A stretch of 64,000 nt of DNA from Epsilonproteobacteria bacterium UBA4036 (GTDB lineage Bacteria > Campylobacterota > Campylobacteria > Campylobacterales > Arcobacteraceae). Location of the stretch: positions 62,001 through 126,000 of the forward strand of contig DGAG01000007.1 in assembly GCA_002382325.1 (NCBI GenBank), written 5' to 3'. Made by a program: the position numbers and the translations under genes. The notes below the pieces were generated by a model. That model searched no databases and was not told the origin of the DNA. It was given only the letters and a program-made list of their open reading frames with translations. This document shows, in pieces, positions 26,260 through 35,166 of this stretch; within the stretch, counting starts at the first letter, position 1; each line of letters begins with the position of its first letter.

Positions 26260-27722
26260 TATCTGTCTCCAAAGGCATACTGTTTTGTTTTCAAAATGGG
26301 TTTTAAGATATAGCTTAAAATACTTTTTTTCCCCGTTAAAATATCCACTTGTGCTGTCATTCCAGGGATAATTTTCATTGTTTTATTGCTGTGTTTTAAG
26401 GTGTCATTTTGAGTCTCTATTCGTACAATATAATAGGTTTTTTCATCTTTGTCTTTTATGGTATCCGGACTAATGCTCACCACTTTAGCTTCCATTCCTC
26501 CAAAAATTGAAAAGTCATAGGCAGAAAACTTCACAATGGCTTTTTGCGAAGGGTATATAAAAGCAATATCTGCAGGACTTATCTTTGCATTAACAAGAAG
26601 TTTTTCGTTGCTGGGTACAATCTCAACCAAGTTATCCCCAGGTTTAACAACCCCACCAATGGTGTTGACAAACAGTTTTTGTATGATGCCATCTCTTGGT
26701 GCTTTAACAACGGTTCGAGTTACTTGGTCTTGCAAAGCTTTGGAGTTTGAAACCGTTCGTTTATATTCCAATAGGGTTTCAGTGAGTTTCTCTTTGGCTT
26801 TGGATTGAAATGAAAATTTTGCAGAATCAATTTTATGTAAAATTTCTTTGATTTCTGATTCATAGCGTATAATGGCAAACTCTGCACTTTTAAGCTCATC
26901 CATACTTTGATTCTCCTCTTTTTGAAGTCTGAGCAAATCAACTTGAGAAGCAACACCTCTTTCAACCATAGGTTCGGTCATATTTATCTCTTTTCTTACC
27001 ATGGCTAACGATTTTGACAGATAAATTTTTTTGGATTTTGCATCTTCAAGATCATTTCTTTTTTGAAGCAGTTGTTCGTTTAAAATTTCCAAATCAGAAT
27101 GGAGTTGTTTTAAATTGGTTTGATATAAACTTTGTTCATTTTGGATATAAGGAATCATTGCTTTATTATCGTGTTGTGAAGCATCAAATATTTCTCCTTG
27201 GGCTTCAGCGGTTAGTCTTAATATTTTTGCTTCTAAGGACATGGCTTTAACTTCATTGGACTCAAAGGTTGAAAATGATTTTTCATTGTTTATTTTTAAT
27301 AAAACAGTGCCTTTTTTTACATGAGTGCCTTCTTGAACTTCAATACTTTCAACAATTCCACCCTCTAAGTTTTGAACAATTTGATTTTCATTGCTTGGAA
27401 TGACATCGCCCACACCTCTGGCGACTTCATCCACTTGTGAGAGTCCTGCCCAAACAATAAAAATAAAAACAGTTAACGCCCAAAACTTAAGGATAAAATG
27501 CAACTTTTTAGGATGTTTTTCTAAAATAGCACCGCTTAAACTCTCCATAAATTCATAATCTTCTTGGTTAAACTCTTTTTTGTCGGGCAGTTGAATTTGT
27601 CGTTTAAATTTTTTTAGAAATTTCTCAATATTTTCATGCACAAATTCAATATGTTGAAGCTTTTTGTAAGGAATTTCAATATGTTTTACATAGGAAATTA
27701 ATTTAGCTATATAGTGCTTCAT
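26259..27722 (-). CDS. HlyD/LapC-family membrane fusion protein
   Basis: A 487-residue periplasmic adaptor of a type I secretion system. A cytoplasmic stretch of about 75 residues precedes the single membrane helix (about 80-98). The first lipoyl half is GGIVESIEVQEGTHVKKGTVL, then a long alpha-helical coiled-coil hairpin (about 160-330), the second lipoyl half (VKAPRDGIIQKLFVNTIGGV), and the C-terminal beta domain. It links the inner-membrane ABC exporter to TolC. It overlaps the exporter gene by 4 nt. Confidence 0.9.
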   Translation of the reverse strand: MKHYIAKLISYVKHIEIPYKKLQHIEFVHENIEKFLKKFKRQIQLPDKKEFNQEDYEFMESLSGAILEKHPKKLHFILKFWALTVFIFIVWAGLSQVDEVARGVGDVIPSNENQIVQNLEGGIVESIEVQEGTHVKKGTVLLKINNEKSFSTFESNEVKAMSLEAKILRLTAEAQGEIFDASQHDNKAMIPYIQNEQSLYQTNLKQLHSDLEILNEQLLQKRNDLEDAKSKKIYLSKSLAMVRKEINMTEPMVERGVASQVDLLRLQKEENQSMDELKSAEFAIIRYESEIKEILHKIDSAKFSFQSKAKEKLTETLLEYKRTVSNSKALQDQVTRTVVKAPRDGIIQKLFVNTIGGVVKPGDNLVEIVPSNEKLLVNAKISPADIAFIYPSQKAIVKFSAYDFSIFGGMEAKVVSISPDTIKDKDEKTYYIVRIETQNDTLKHSNKTMKIIPGMTAQVDILTGKKSILSYILKPILKTKQYAFGDR

Positions 27723-29869
27723 TTGGCACTCAACTGTTTAAGAATATCTGCTTTATCACCATCCATAATTTTTTCACCTTTATTCAATACAATAATTCGA
27801 TTGCATAATGCTACGGTGCTTAGTTTTTGAGTGATTAAAAGCACTGTTTTATCGCTTATAACAGGTTTTAATCTCTCCAAGATGATGTTTTCACTGGTTT
27901 GATCCATGGCATTCATGGGTTCATCAAAAAGTAAGGTATTGGCATCAAATAAGAGTGCTCGCGCGATACCAATAGTCTGTTTTTGACCTCCTGAAAGCCC
28001 CATACTTCTTTCACCAATCTCCATGTCATAGCCTAAAGGATGACTTTTAATAAAATCATCTGCACCTGCATTTTTCGCACATGCTAAAATCTCTTCATCG
28101 GTATAATATCGGTAGTTATTTATAATATTTTCTTTGAGTGTTCCTTGAAATAAATTGATTTCTTGAGGAACATAACCAATGTTTTTGCGTAAATCAGCGG
28201 GGTCAATTTGAGAAATATCGATACCATCAACCAAAATAGAGCCTTTGGTGGGTTCATAAAGTCTCAATAAAAGTTTACTCAACGTACTTTTGCCTGAACC
28301 AATTCGCCCTAAAATTGCAACTTTCTCACCTTTTTGTACGGTAAAACTGACATCTTTGAGTACTTCAATATTGGTGTTGGGATAACTAAAACTGACGTTT
28401 CTAAACTCAATGTTTCCAAAAAGAACCTCTCTTTTAATAAACTCTTTGCCTTCGGGTCGTTCAATGGGTCTTGAAATAATTGAATTAATCACTTGGTAAG
28501 AAGCTTTGGCATCTTCATAGCTTGTAATAAGTGAGGCTGCTTGCCCCAATGGAGAAACCGTTCGAGAAGAGAGAATAATAACAGCGATTAATCCTCCCAT
28601 GGTTAAATTAAAATCAGAAATTAAATACACCCCATACACCACACAAATAATGGTATTAAGTTGAACCAAAAAAGCCGTCACATTGGGAATAGAACTTGAA
28701 ATCAGTTTAGAATTGAGACTCTTTTTCGCAATTTGTCCGGTGGCTTCTTCATAATTCCATTGTATTTTTCCCGATAATCCCAATGTTTTAATGGTTTCTA
28801 TATTGTGCAACGCTTCAATTAAAATACCATTTTTTTGAGCAGCTGCTTCATGGGCACTTTCAATGCTTCGTTGTAAGGGATATTTAATGATAAAGGCATA
28901 ACCTAAAATAATGATTGATATTAGTATAGGGATAATGACAATAGAGCCTCCAATATAGGCAATAAGAGCTAAGAAAAGCAAGGTAAAAGGAAAATCAATA
29001 ATAACTGTCATGGTTGCGTTGGTTAAAAAAGAGCGAATCGCGTCAAAATCTTTTAAATTGCTTGCAAAAGCACCAATGGATTTAGGATATGAAGAGATAT
29101 TTAAATCCAATACTTTTTCAAAAATAATGGAAGACATGATAATGTCGCTTTTTTTAGCAGCAAGCTCAAGCATGTAGGTTCGGGTAAATTTTAAAAAAAG
29201 ATCTAAAATATAGACAAGAATAACACCAAAAGTAAACATCCATAGTGTTTCTATGGCACTGTTAGGAATGACTCTGTCGTAAACATTCATAGTAAATAAC
29301 GGAGTGGCTAAAACAAAAAGATTGATTAAAAATGAGGCAAGTAACACATCTTTGTATATTGATTTTGATAACATTAATGTGTCCCAAAACCAATGTTTTT
29401 TATGAGTAGAGAGTTTTTTATGTTGTTCACCGTAAGAGTAGGGCTTTTTTAACATAAAAGCAAAACCCAAATACTCCTCTTCTAATGCCTCAACATCAAC
29501 CCACTCTTCTAAAGGCTCATTATCATTTGAATGAATAATTTTGGCTCTTTTTTTATTGGGACTGAATGCTTCTAAAATACACGTAAGTTGATTTTTCAAA
29601 AGAATAATCATAGGCAACTGTAATTTTGAAATCTCTTTAATAGGACGCTGAACCAGACTGCTTCTAAGACCAGCTCTTGAAGCGGCTCTTGAAAAAAGAG
29701 ACTTGGGGTTATCTTTAGTAAAAAGAATTCTATCGCCATGTAAATGATTAGAGGGCAAACCCATCATCAAAGCTTCTGGAGTATAGGGTTTATGATAGAG
29801 TTTCGTATAAAGAACCAAAGACTCTAATAAAGAGTCTTTTTTATTATAGTTGTCTATGTTTTTGTGCAT
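27719..29869 (-). CDS. Type I secretion ABC exporter, LapB/RtxB-like
   Basis: A 716-residue exporter. Residues 1-150 form a C39 peptidase-like domain without the catalytic cysteine, the usual state in adhesin and RTX exporters, where it binds unfolded substrate. Six membrane helices follow (about 168-440). The ATPase has Walker A GRIGSGKST, signature LSGGQKQ and Walker B LLFDEP. It would export the 1902-residue adhesin. The start is 12 nt after the OmpA-family gene. Confidence 0.9.
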   Translation of the reverse strand: MHKNIDNYNKKDSLLESLVLYTKLYHKPYTPEALMMGLPSNHLHGDRILFTKDNPKSLFSRAASRAGLRSSLVQRPIKEISKLQLPMIILLKNQLTCILEAFSPNKKRAKIIHSNDNEPLEEWVDVEALEEEYLGFAFMLKKPYSYGEQHKKLSTHKKHWFWDTLMLSKSIYKDVLLASFLINLFVLATPLFTMNVYDRVIPNSAIETLWMFTFGVILVYILDLFLKFTRTYMLELAAKKSDIIMSSIIFEKVLDLNISSYPKSIGAFASNLKDFDAIRSFLTNATMTVIIDFPFTLLFLALIAYIGGSIVIIPILISIIILGYAFIIKYPLQRSIESAHEAAAQKNGILIEALHNIETIKTLGLSGKIQWNYEEATGQIAKKSLNSKLISSSIPNVTAFLVQLNTIICVVYGVYLISDFNLTMGGLIAVIILSSRTVSPLGQAASLITSYEDAKASYQVINSIISRPIERPEGKEFIKREVLFGNIEFRNVSFSYPNTNIEVLKDVSFTVQKGEKVAILGRIGSGKSTLSKLLLRLYEPTKGSILVDGIDISQIDPADLRKNIGYVPQEINLFQGTLKENIINNYRYYTDEEILACAKNAGADDFIKSHPLGYDMEIGERSMGLSGGQKQTIGIARALLFDANTLLFDEPMNAMDQTSENIILERLKPVISDKTVLLITQKLSTVALCNRIIVLNKGEKIMDGDKADILKQLSAK

Positions 29870-29881
29870 GTATGATTCTTT

Positions 29882-30856
29882 TTAGTAGAGTTTTATCTCT
29901 ACTCGTCTGTTTTTTTCTCTGCCTTCTTCTGTCTTATTTGAAAACAGTGGTTCAGAAGATGACTTCCCGTAAGTGGCTATTCTTGATGAAACAATACCTT
30001 CGTCTATTAAATATTTTCGTATGCTTAATGCTCGTTTTTCTGAAAGTATTTGATTTTTTAAATGCGTTCCTTCATTACTGGCATGACCGTATAACAGAAC
30101 TTTAAATTGTTTATTCTCTTTCATAAACTTAAGTACTTTTTGAAGTTGTGAAAAGGAGTCCTCACGAAGCATATGGGAATTAACATTATAATGAACGGTT
30201 AAATTTAAAATAGTAGAACAACCCTTGTCATCGACATTATGTCCTTGGGGTGTCATGGGACATTTGTCTTTTATATCAATGACCCCATCACCATCACTGT
30301 CAGCGGATAAATCTTTTTTCACATACAAGGAAACCATCGCTCGATAATTTGAATTTCTGCCTTCTTCAATTTCTGTAGAGTATAAGTTATCAAAACCACT
30401 TCGCTGTTCGATAATCATTATATTTTTAGGAATGCCTTTGTCTGTCAATACTTTTTGAGTATCTTGAGCGTACGATAGGGCAATTTTTTGGCTTGATTCT
30501 TGAGTTAAATCATTAGTATATGAAGGGTACCACCAAGATTGATTGACTTTTTCTATGTCTGTTTGAACTTGATCGGTATGACCAATAATAGATAAGAATA
30601 GAGTTTTATGGGCATATTGTTCATACACTTTTTTCACTTCATCTAAATAGACTTTTGATTCTTGCGTCATTATATTGGTTGATGGATTGAAAAAAATGGG
30701 TTCAAAACGTATAATGGTTTCAAACTCATTGTACATCAGTTGTTTATCGATAATAGTTTCTTCATAGTTGTCTTTTGAATGAACCAAATAAGGATAATCA
30801 TATACCCCAGCAAAGCACAGTGTTATTGAAAATAAGAGTGTTGTAAATGTTTTCAT
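29882..30856 (-). CDS. OmpA-family protein with two OmpA-like domains and a thrombospondin-3-type linker
   Basis: A 324-residue envelope protein with a signal peptide (about 1-17). A first, diverged OmpA-like domain occupies about 45-185 (LSIIGHTDQVQT). A calcium-type linker follows (SDGDGVIDIKDKCPMTP), then a canonical OmpA peptidoglycan-binding domain (VLLYGHASNEG, RALSIRKYLIDEG, NRRVEIKLY). Proteins like this occur in the Shewanella bpf-type adhesin clusters, where they may anchor the export machine to the cell wall. It overlaps tolC by 1 nt. Confidence 0.85.
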   Translation of the reverse strand: MKTFTTLLFSITLCFAGVYDYPYLVHSKDNYEETIIDKQLMYNEFETIIRFEPIFFNPSTNIMTQESKVYLDEVKKVYEQYAHKTLFLSIIGHTDQVQTDIEKVNQSWWYPSYTNDLTQESSQKIALSYAQDTQKVLTDKGIPKNIMIIEQRSGFDNLYSTEIEEGRNSNYRAMVSLYVKKDLSADSDGDGVIDIKDKCPMTPQGHNVDDKGCSTILNLTVHYNVNSHMLREDSFSQLQKVLKFMKENKQFKVLLYGHASNEGTHLKNQILSEKRALSIRKYLIDEGIVSSRIATYGKSSSEPLFSNKTEEGREKNRRVEIKLY

Positions 30857-32400
30857 TATTTTATTCCTTCATTAAAAGTTGAATTGTTTTTAAGGGCTTT
30901 AAGAAAAATATCTTTATTGGGGTCATCAATATTTCTTTGACATCCGTATGCCATAATATTTTTCTCACCGGAGTTATCACAAATATCAAGATTGTTGGGT
31001 ATCATGTCGTTATCGGCATCGAGTTTAAGGGGTAATTTATCTAACTCATATTTCATTTCATTGGTATTAATATTAACCGCATGTTCATAGCTGGCTTGAT
31101 CTCCCATAACCACAGTAATCAGTAACCCCATGGCATCTAAAAGTCGATATTGTGCAAAAAGATATTCACTTTGTGCTTGTATCATTTGCGCTCTTGAATT
31201 GACAACATCATTTTGAGCAATAACGAAATCAAGTAATGTTCTTTTCCCTAAGTTATACTCTTCTTGATAACTAATAAGTGTAGATTCACTGTATTGGTTG
31301 TATTCTTCAAGTTGTTCTATTTGCTCTTTAATGGTTTCATATGCCGACCAAGAGAGTTGTAGCCCTTCAATGACTTGACGTTTTAAATCTTGCTGAATTT
31401 GAGTTTCTTGGTGAACTTTACTGATGGCTTTTTGTTTTTCAGCAACATCTGCACCGCCTTTATATAAGTTCCAATTAAGTACTAAACCCACTCGAAAACG
31501 ATCATCTTGAGTATCAAATCCGTTATTTGATTGATGATAGTCATTATAAAGTTGTTCAATTTCAAAATCAATTTTTGGGTAATAACCGCTTTTTGATTTT
31601 TTATACAAAGCCTGTGCCCCTTTGACATTGTAGTTACTTACAAGAAGGGATGGATTATTTTTAATCGCATACATAGTTGCGCGTTCAATTGATTCAGGCA
31701 TTTTTACATCAAGAATAGGTATTTCCATTTGTGTTACGTTGGGATATCTTCCTAATATTCGTGCAAATTTAAATTCAGCATCTTTGGTGTTATTTTTTTG
31801 TGCTGTATAATTTGTTTTAGCTAAAGCAAGACCTGCTTTAACTTTTGAAATAGACGATTCTCTGTCTAACCCTGCATTGTACAAATTGGTAATATTTTCA
31901 AACATTTGTTCATGGAACTCAACATTGTCTTTGGCATTTTGCAACAGTTTATAGTTTTTTTGAACATTAATATACGCTTCAACCATTCTAAAACCTATGT
32001 CATTTGCTTTTTCCAAATAGTGATACGCTGCTGCTAATACTCTGGCTTCTTGGTAATCAACTTTATGTGTTGTATCAAACCCATTAAATAAATTTTGGGT
32101 AAGTTTCAAAGAGTTTTCATAATAATTATAATTGACGTCTCTTATTTCATCATTATAATCACCTGCATTTTTGACTCCAATTTCAGCACGGTAGTCAACT
32201 CTTGGCAAATATTCAGATTCTGCTATAATCAAATCTTGCTGGGTTGCTCGATAATTGTTTGTTCTCTCTTTAACCACTGGATTGGTGTTAATAACTTCTG
32301 AAACACTCTCTTTTAGTGTCAGTGCGTTAAGATTCATATTTACAATACATATTGCACTTACTGCAATACTAAACACTCTTTTTTTTCTGTTAAGATTCAT
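30856..32400 (-). CDS. TolC-family outer-membrane channel with thrombospondin-3-like tail
   Basis: A 514-residue TolC/AggA-type protein with a signal peptide (about 1-26) and two repeats of the outer membrane efflux fold: LTLKESVSEVINTNPVVKERT opens the first, and PESIERATMYAIKNNPSLL opens the second. An extra tail after about residue 450 holds DADNDMIPNNLDICDNS, a calcium-binding thrombospondin-3-like repeat that matches the linker in the neighbouring OmpA protein. It is the first gene of the secretion operon, behind a TATAAT on the minus strand and the AAGTATC boxes. Confidence 0.88.
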   Translation of the reverse strand: MNLNRKKRVFSIAVSAICIVNMNLNALTLKESVSEVINTNPVVKERTNNYRATQQDLIIAESEYLPRVDYRAEIGVKNAGDYNDEIRDVNYNYYENSLKLTQNLFNGFDTTHKVDYQEARVLAAAYHYLEKANDIGFRMVEAYINVQKNYKLLQNAKDNVEFHEQMFENITNLYNAGLDRESSISKVKAGLALAKTNYTAQKNNTKDAEFKFARILGRYPNVTQMEIPILDVKMPESIERATMYAIKNNPSLLVSNYNVKGAQALYKKSKSGYYPKIDFEIEQLYNDYHQSNNGFDTQDDRFRVGLVLNWNLYKGGADVAEKQKAISKVHQETQIQQDLKRQVIEGLQLSWSAYETIKEQIEQLEEYNQYSESTLISYQEEYNLGKRTLLDFVIAQNDVVNSRAQMIQAQSEYLFAQYRLLDAMGLLITVVMGDQASYEHAVNINTNEMKYELDKLPLKLDADNDMIPNNLDICDNSGEKNIMAYGCQRNIDDPNKDIFLKALKNNSTFNEGIK

Positions 32401-32474
32401 ACGTTCCCTCTTCTTATTGAATTGACAATTTATTATTAGAAGATAATAAAATAATTCAGTATCTTATATTATAG

Positions 32475-32492
32475 AAGTATCGAAAAAGTATC
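32475..32492 (-). promoter_or_regulatory. Direct repeat AAGTATC x2, 11-bp step, upstream of tolC
   Basis: On the plus strand AAGTATC lies at 32475-32481 and 32486-32492. The 19-nt stretch AAGTATCGAAAAAGTATCA matches the one upstream of the cyclase gene at 17 positions. A third AGTATC lies at 32458-32463 beside the tolC -10 (TATAAT on the minus strand). An 11-bp direct repeat is the usual geometry for OmpR-family regulators, and one is encoded about 2 kb upstream. Confidence 0.5.
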
Positions 32493-32512
32493 AAAAAAGA
32501 TTTTTTTTGAGT

Positions 32513-34258
32513 TTATTGGAAAATTTTTACTTGATTTCTTCCGTTATGTTTTGCTTCGTAGAGGGCTTTGTCTGCATTGGCAACAATCTCTTCTGGCTTG
32601 GTGATATTTTTTTGAAAGGCAGCTACTCCTATACTCATGGTAACTTGATTTTTATAAGTTGAGTAAGGATGTGATTGAACAAAGAGATTAATTTTATTGG
32701 CGAGTTTAACCCCATTTTCTAATGAAGTTAAAGGAGAGATAATTAAAAACTCTTCTCCTCCCCAACGACCTAAAACATCAGTTTTTCTTAAGAGTTTTTG
32801 TAATACTTGAGCTGTTTCGATTAAAACATCATCTCCCGTTTGATGACCATATCCATCGTTAATTTTTTTAAAAAAATCAATATCCATTAAAATAACACAA
32901 AAAACATCGCCTGTTCGTAAGCTTCTGTTCATTTCATCTTGTAACGTTTTATCCAATTTGACACGATTATAAAGTCCTGTAAGTTTATCGGTGATGGATA
33001 ACTTGAGCAATTCTTGATTTTTTAAACTTAATTCTTGAGTTCTTTTTTGAACTTTTTTTTCCAATGAGTGTTGATAAGAATAAATAGCATTTGACATCTC
33101 TTTTATAGAAGCCGAGAGTAAAGCCACCTCTAAAACGGGACTCTCTATGTTATTGACTGAATCAAATTTTCTGTTTTTAATATTTTGGCTTTGTTCAACC
33201 AGTTTATAAATAGGTTTGACAATAATATTTGAGAAATAGATAATCAAAGGAATAAGAACAAGTAACGATGCAATAAAAATAGCAATGAGAACATAGGTTT
33301 GTTGTTTGTAAGGAGCGACAACATTATCGTATTTTGAAAATAAAGCAACGTAGTCAGAGGAGTTCGTATTTTTAAAAGGTAGAATTTGGACAATATACTC
33401 TTTATTGTTAAGGGTAATTAATTGTGGAGTTTCAAACTCTTTAAAAGAAGAATGTTTTTTAAAAAAGAGTTCTAAAAGAGTATTATCATTCATCAATGAA
33501 GAGATAATTAAACGATCTTGTGTAAATAAGTAAGCATCCATATAAGCAACGGTAATATGTTTTTTTAATATGTCTTGAATATCATAAATCAGAACATCAA
33601 TGCCCACTACATCTTCAGAATTTTCCAATTGTTGGGCATAGGTTACTCCTTTTGAAGGAATATTTGAAAACTCATATGGTTTTGTTTTAATGAGTGTTTT
33701 CTTGTGTAGGGCATTTTTATACCATGGTCTTAATGTTGGATTATATGTATTTTCTGTTATAGAAAAGGAAGTTGGCTTTAAATCTTTATCAAGAAGAGTG
33801 ACTTTTTTTTCATTGGGTTTTGAACCCAATATTTCAATCAATAGCCATTGGTCTTTGCTGGTTGCATTATATATTTTTCGCAATAAAGGGTGAATATTCA
33901 GATTTATAACTTCATAAAAACTGCCATTGCTGTATCCTGTATATACCGCATACAACGAACGATTATTCTCCAATATTTTCGTATAGAACTTTAGATTTGC
34001 ACTGTTTTGAAAAGAGAGCAATGAGAGTACATTAGCATTTGTTTTATTATTGGTTGTCATGGATGTTTGAATATCTTTTACCAAAGTGGTGAGTTTAAGA
34101 TTGATACTTTCATACGATAATTTTTTACTGAAATAAAGAAGCTGTGAGATAAGAAGAAGGACTAAAATGATTGTTATAAAGAAAAAAAGAGATAAAACAG
34201 TCGCTTTTAAAGAGACTTGCTCTTTTTTTAGAAATAATTTGCTGATTATTGAAGGCAT
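32513..34258 (-). CDS. Membrane diguanylate cyclase with Cache-type sensor
   Basis: A 581-residue protein when started at the ATG at 34258 (AAAGGGAAACC upstream); an earlier in-frame ATG 24 codons upstream lacks a ribosome site. Two membrane helices (about 20-45 and 320-345) enclose a double-Cache-like periplasmic domain. A HAMP-like region and coiled coil follow, then a GGDEF domain with the active motif GGEEF. RKTD sits five residues before it, so the product-inhibition I-site is intact. There is no EAL domain. It should make c-di-GMP, which fits its place between the two-component system and the adhesin export operon. Confidence 0.88.
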   Translation of the reverse strand: MPSIISKLFLKKEQVSLKATVLSLFFFITIILVLLLISQLLYFSKKLSYESINLKLTTLVKDIQTSMTTNNKTNANVLSLLSFQNSANLKFYTKILENNRSLYAVYTGYSNGSFYEVINLNIHPLLRKIYNATSKDQWLLIEILGSKPNEKKVTLLDKDLKPTSFSITENTYNPTLRPWYKNALHKKTLIKTKPYEFSNIPSKGVTYAQQLENSEDVVGIDVLIYDIQDILKKHITVAYMDAYLFTQDRLIISSLMNDNTLLELFFKKHSSFKEFETPQLITLNNKEYIVQILPFKNTNSSDYVALFSKYDNVVAPYKQQTYVLIAIFIASLLVLIPLIIYFSNIIVKPIYKLVEQSQNIKNRKFDSVNNIESPVLEVALLSASIKEMSNAIYSYQHSLEKKVQKRTQELSLKNQELLKLSITDKLTGLYNRVKLDKTLQDEMNRSLRTGDVFCVILMDIDFFKKINDGYGHQTGDDVLIETAQVLQKLLRKTDVLGRWGGEEFLIISPLTSLENGVKLANKINLFVQSHPYSTYKNQVTMSIGVAAFQKNITKPEEIVANADKALYEAKHNGRNQVKIFQ

Positions 34259-34301
34259 GGTTTCCCTTTGAAATAGAATATGTATTGATTTTAATACATA
34301 A

Positions 34302-34319
34302 AAGTATTTAAAAAGTATC
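34302..34319 (-). promoter_or_regulatory. Direct repeat AAGTATT/AAGTATC, 11-bp step, upstream of the cyclase gene
   Basis: On the plus strand AAGTATT lies at 34302-34308 and AAGTATC at 34313-34319, within AAGTATTTAAAAAGTATCA. The same arrangement precedes tolC. It lies about 45 nt before the preferred cyclase start, a likely promoter position. Confidence 0.5.
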
Positions 34320-34473
34320 ATTGCAAACAATAAAAGGAATATTATTACTCTTTTATTTGTTATTATCTGTTTTTTTATGGGTTGTTACTTTTATCATATT
34401 CGTATTGTTTTCATCTCTCCTTGATATAATAGTTGCATAGTAGTTAGAAAATGAGATTTTAAAGTGAGTTGTT

Positions 34474-35166
34474 TTATTTGAGATTAATTTTATAGCCTTC
34501 ATTAAATAAATTAATAATAATATTTTCAGGTATTTTCTTTCGTAATCGTCTGACAAGATTTTTTAATCCATTGAGCGTTCCTATTTCATCGTAGCCCCAA
34601 ACGAAATCAAAAATTTCATCGTAGGTAAAAACTTTATTTCTTCGAGAATTTAAGAGTTCTAAAAAACTTTTCTCTTTTGAAGTAAGTTCAATACGTTGAT
34701 TATGGTAAAATAGCTCTTTTAGTTCACTATCCCAAGTATAATTTTCTGCCAACTTAACTCTTTTGTTAGGCAATACCGTGTACATCTTAAGTTCATCAAT
34801 AGCAAGTTGTAGACTCTCTTTTAACTCTTTTCTGTTTATAGGTTTAACCAAATATTTGGTCAATTGCAATGGAATGGCATCCAATAAAAATTTGGAATCG
34901 GCATGAGCTGTTAAGATAATAATTTTAACGCTAAAATCGTGTTCTCGAATTTGTTTAATTAAATCAATTCCACTTTGTTTAGGCAAATGAATATCAACAA
35001 TAAGAATATCGGGTTTCTTCTGTTTATAAAGAACATAAGCATCCTCGGCATTTGATGCTTCGTAGACTTCTTGAAAATAGTTTTTTAAATAAGCAACATA
35101 ATTTTGTCGAATGCTGATTTCATCTTCTATAAACAACAAAGTATGCGGGTAGTGTGTTTTAATCAT
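34474..35166 (-). CDS. OmpR-family response regulator
   Basis: A 230-residue regulator. The receiver has the acidic pair at residues 14-15 (FIEDE), the phospho-acceptor Asp58 (LIVDIHLPKQSG), TAHADS, and the lysine in YLVKPI. The C-terminal winged helix (about 135-230) includes LTSKEKSFLELLNSRRNKVFTYDEIFDFVWG, read here in parts, and LKNLVRRLRKKI. It overlaps the sensor kinase by 8 nt, so it is its cognate partner. The AAGTATC repeats ahead of the cyclase and tolC are its most likely targets. Confidence 0.9.
   Translation of the reverse strand: MIKTHYPHTLLFIEDEISIRQNYVAYLKNYFQEVYEASNAEDAYVLYKQKKPDILIVDIHLPKQSGIDLIKQIREHDFSVKIIILTAHADSKFLLDAIPLQLTKYLVKPINRKELKESLQLAIDELKMYTVLPNKRVKLAENYTWDSELKELFYHNQRIELTSKEKSFLELLNSRRNKVFTYDEIFDFVWGYDEIGTLNGLKNLVRRLRKKIPENIIINLFNEGYKINLK

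Noticed and set aside
34259..34330. Longer cyclase start adding 24 residues
   Set aside because: The upstream ATG has no ribosome site and would place the AAGTATC repeats inside the gene, whereas the ATG at 34258 has AAAGGGAAACC before it.
34353..34556. 67-codon minus-strand frame between the cyclase and the response regulator
   Set aside because: It overlaps the end of the regulator in another frame and has no ribosome site or recognisable content.
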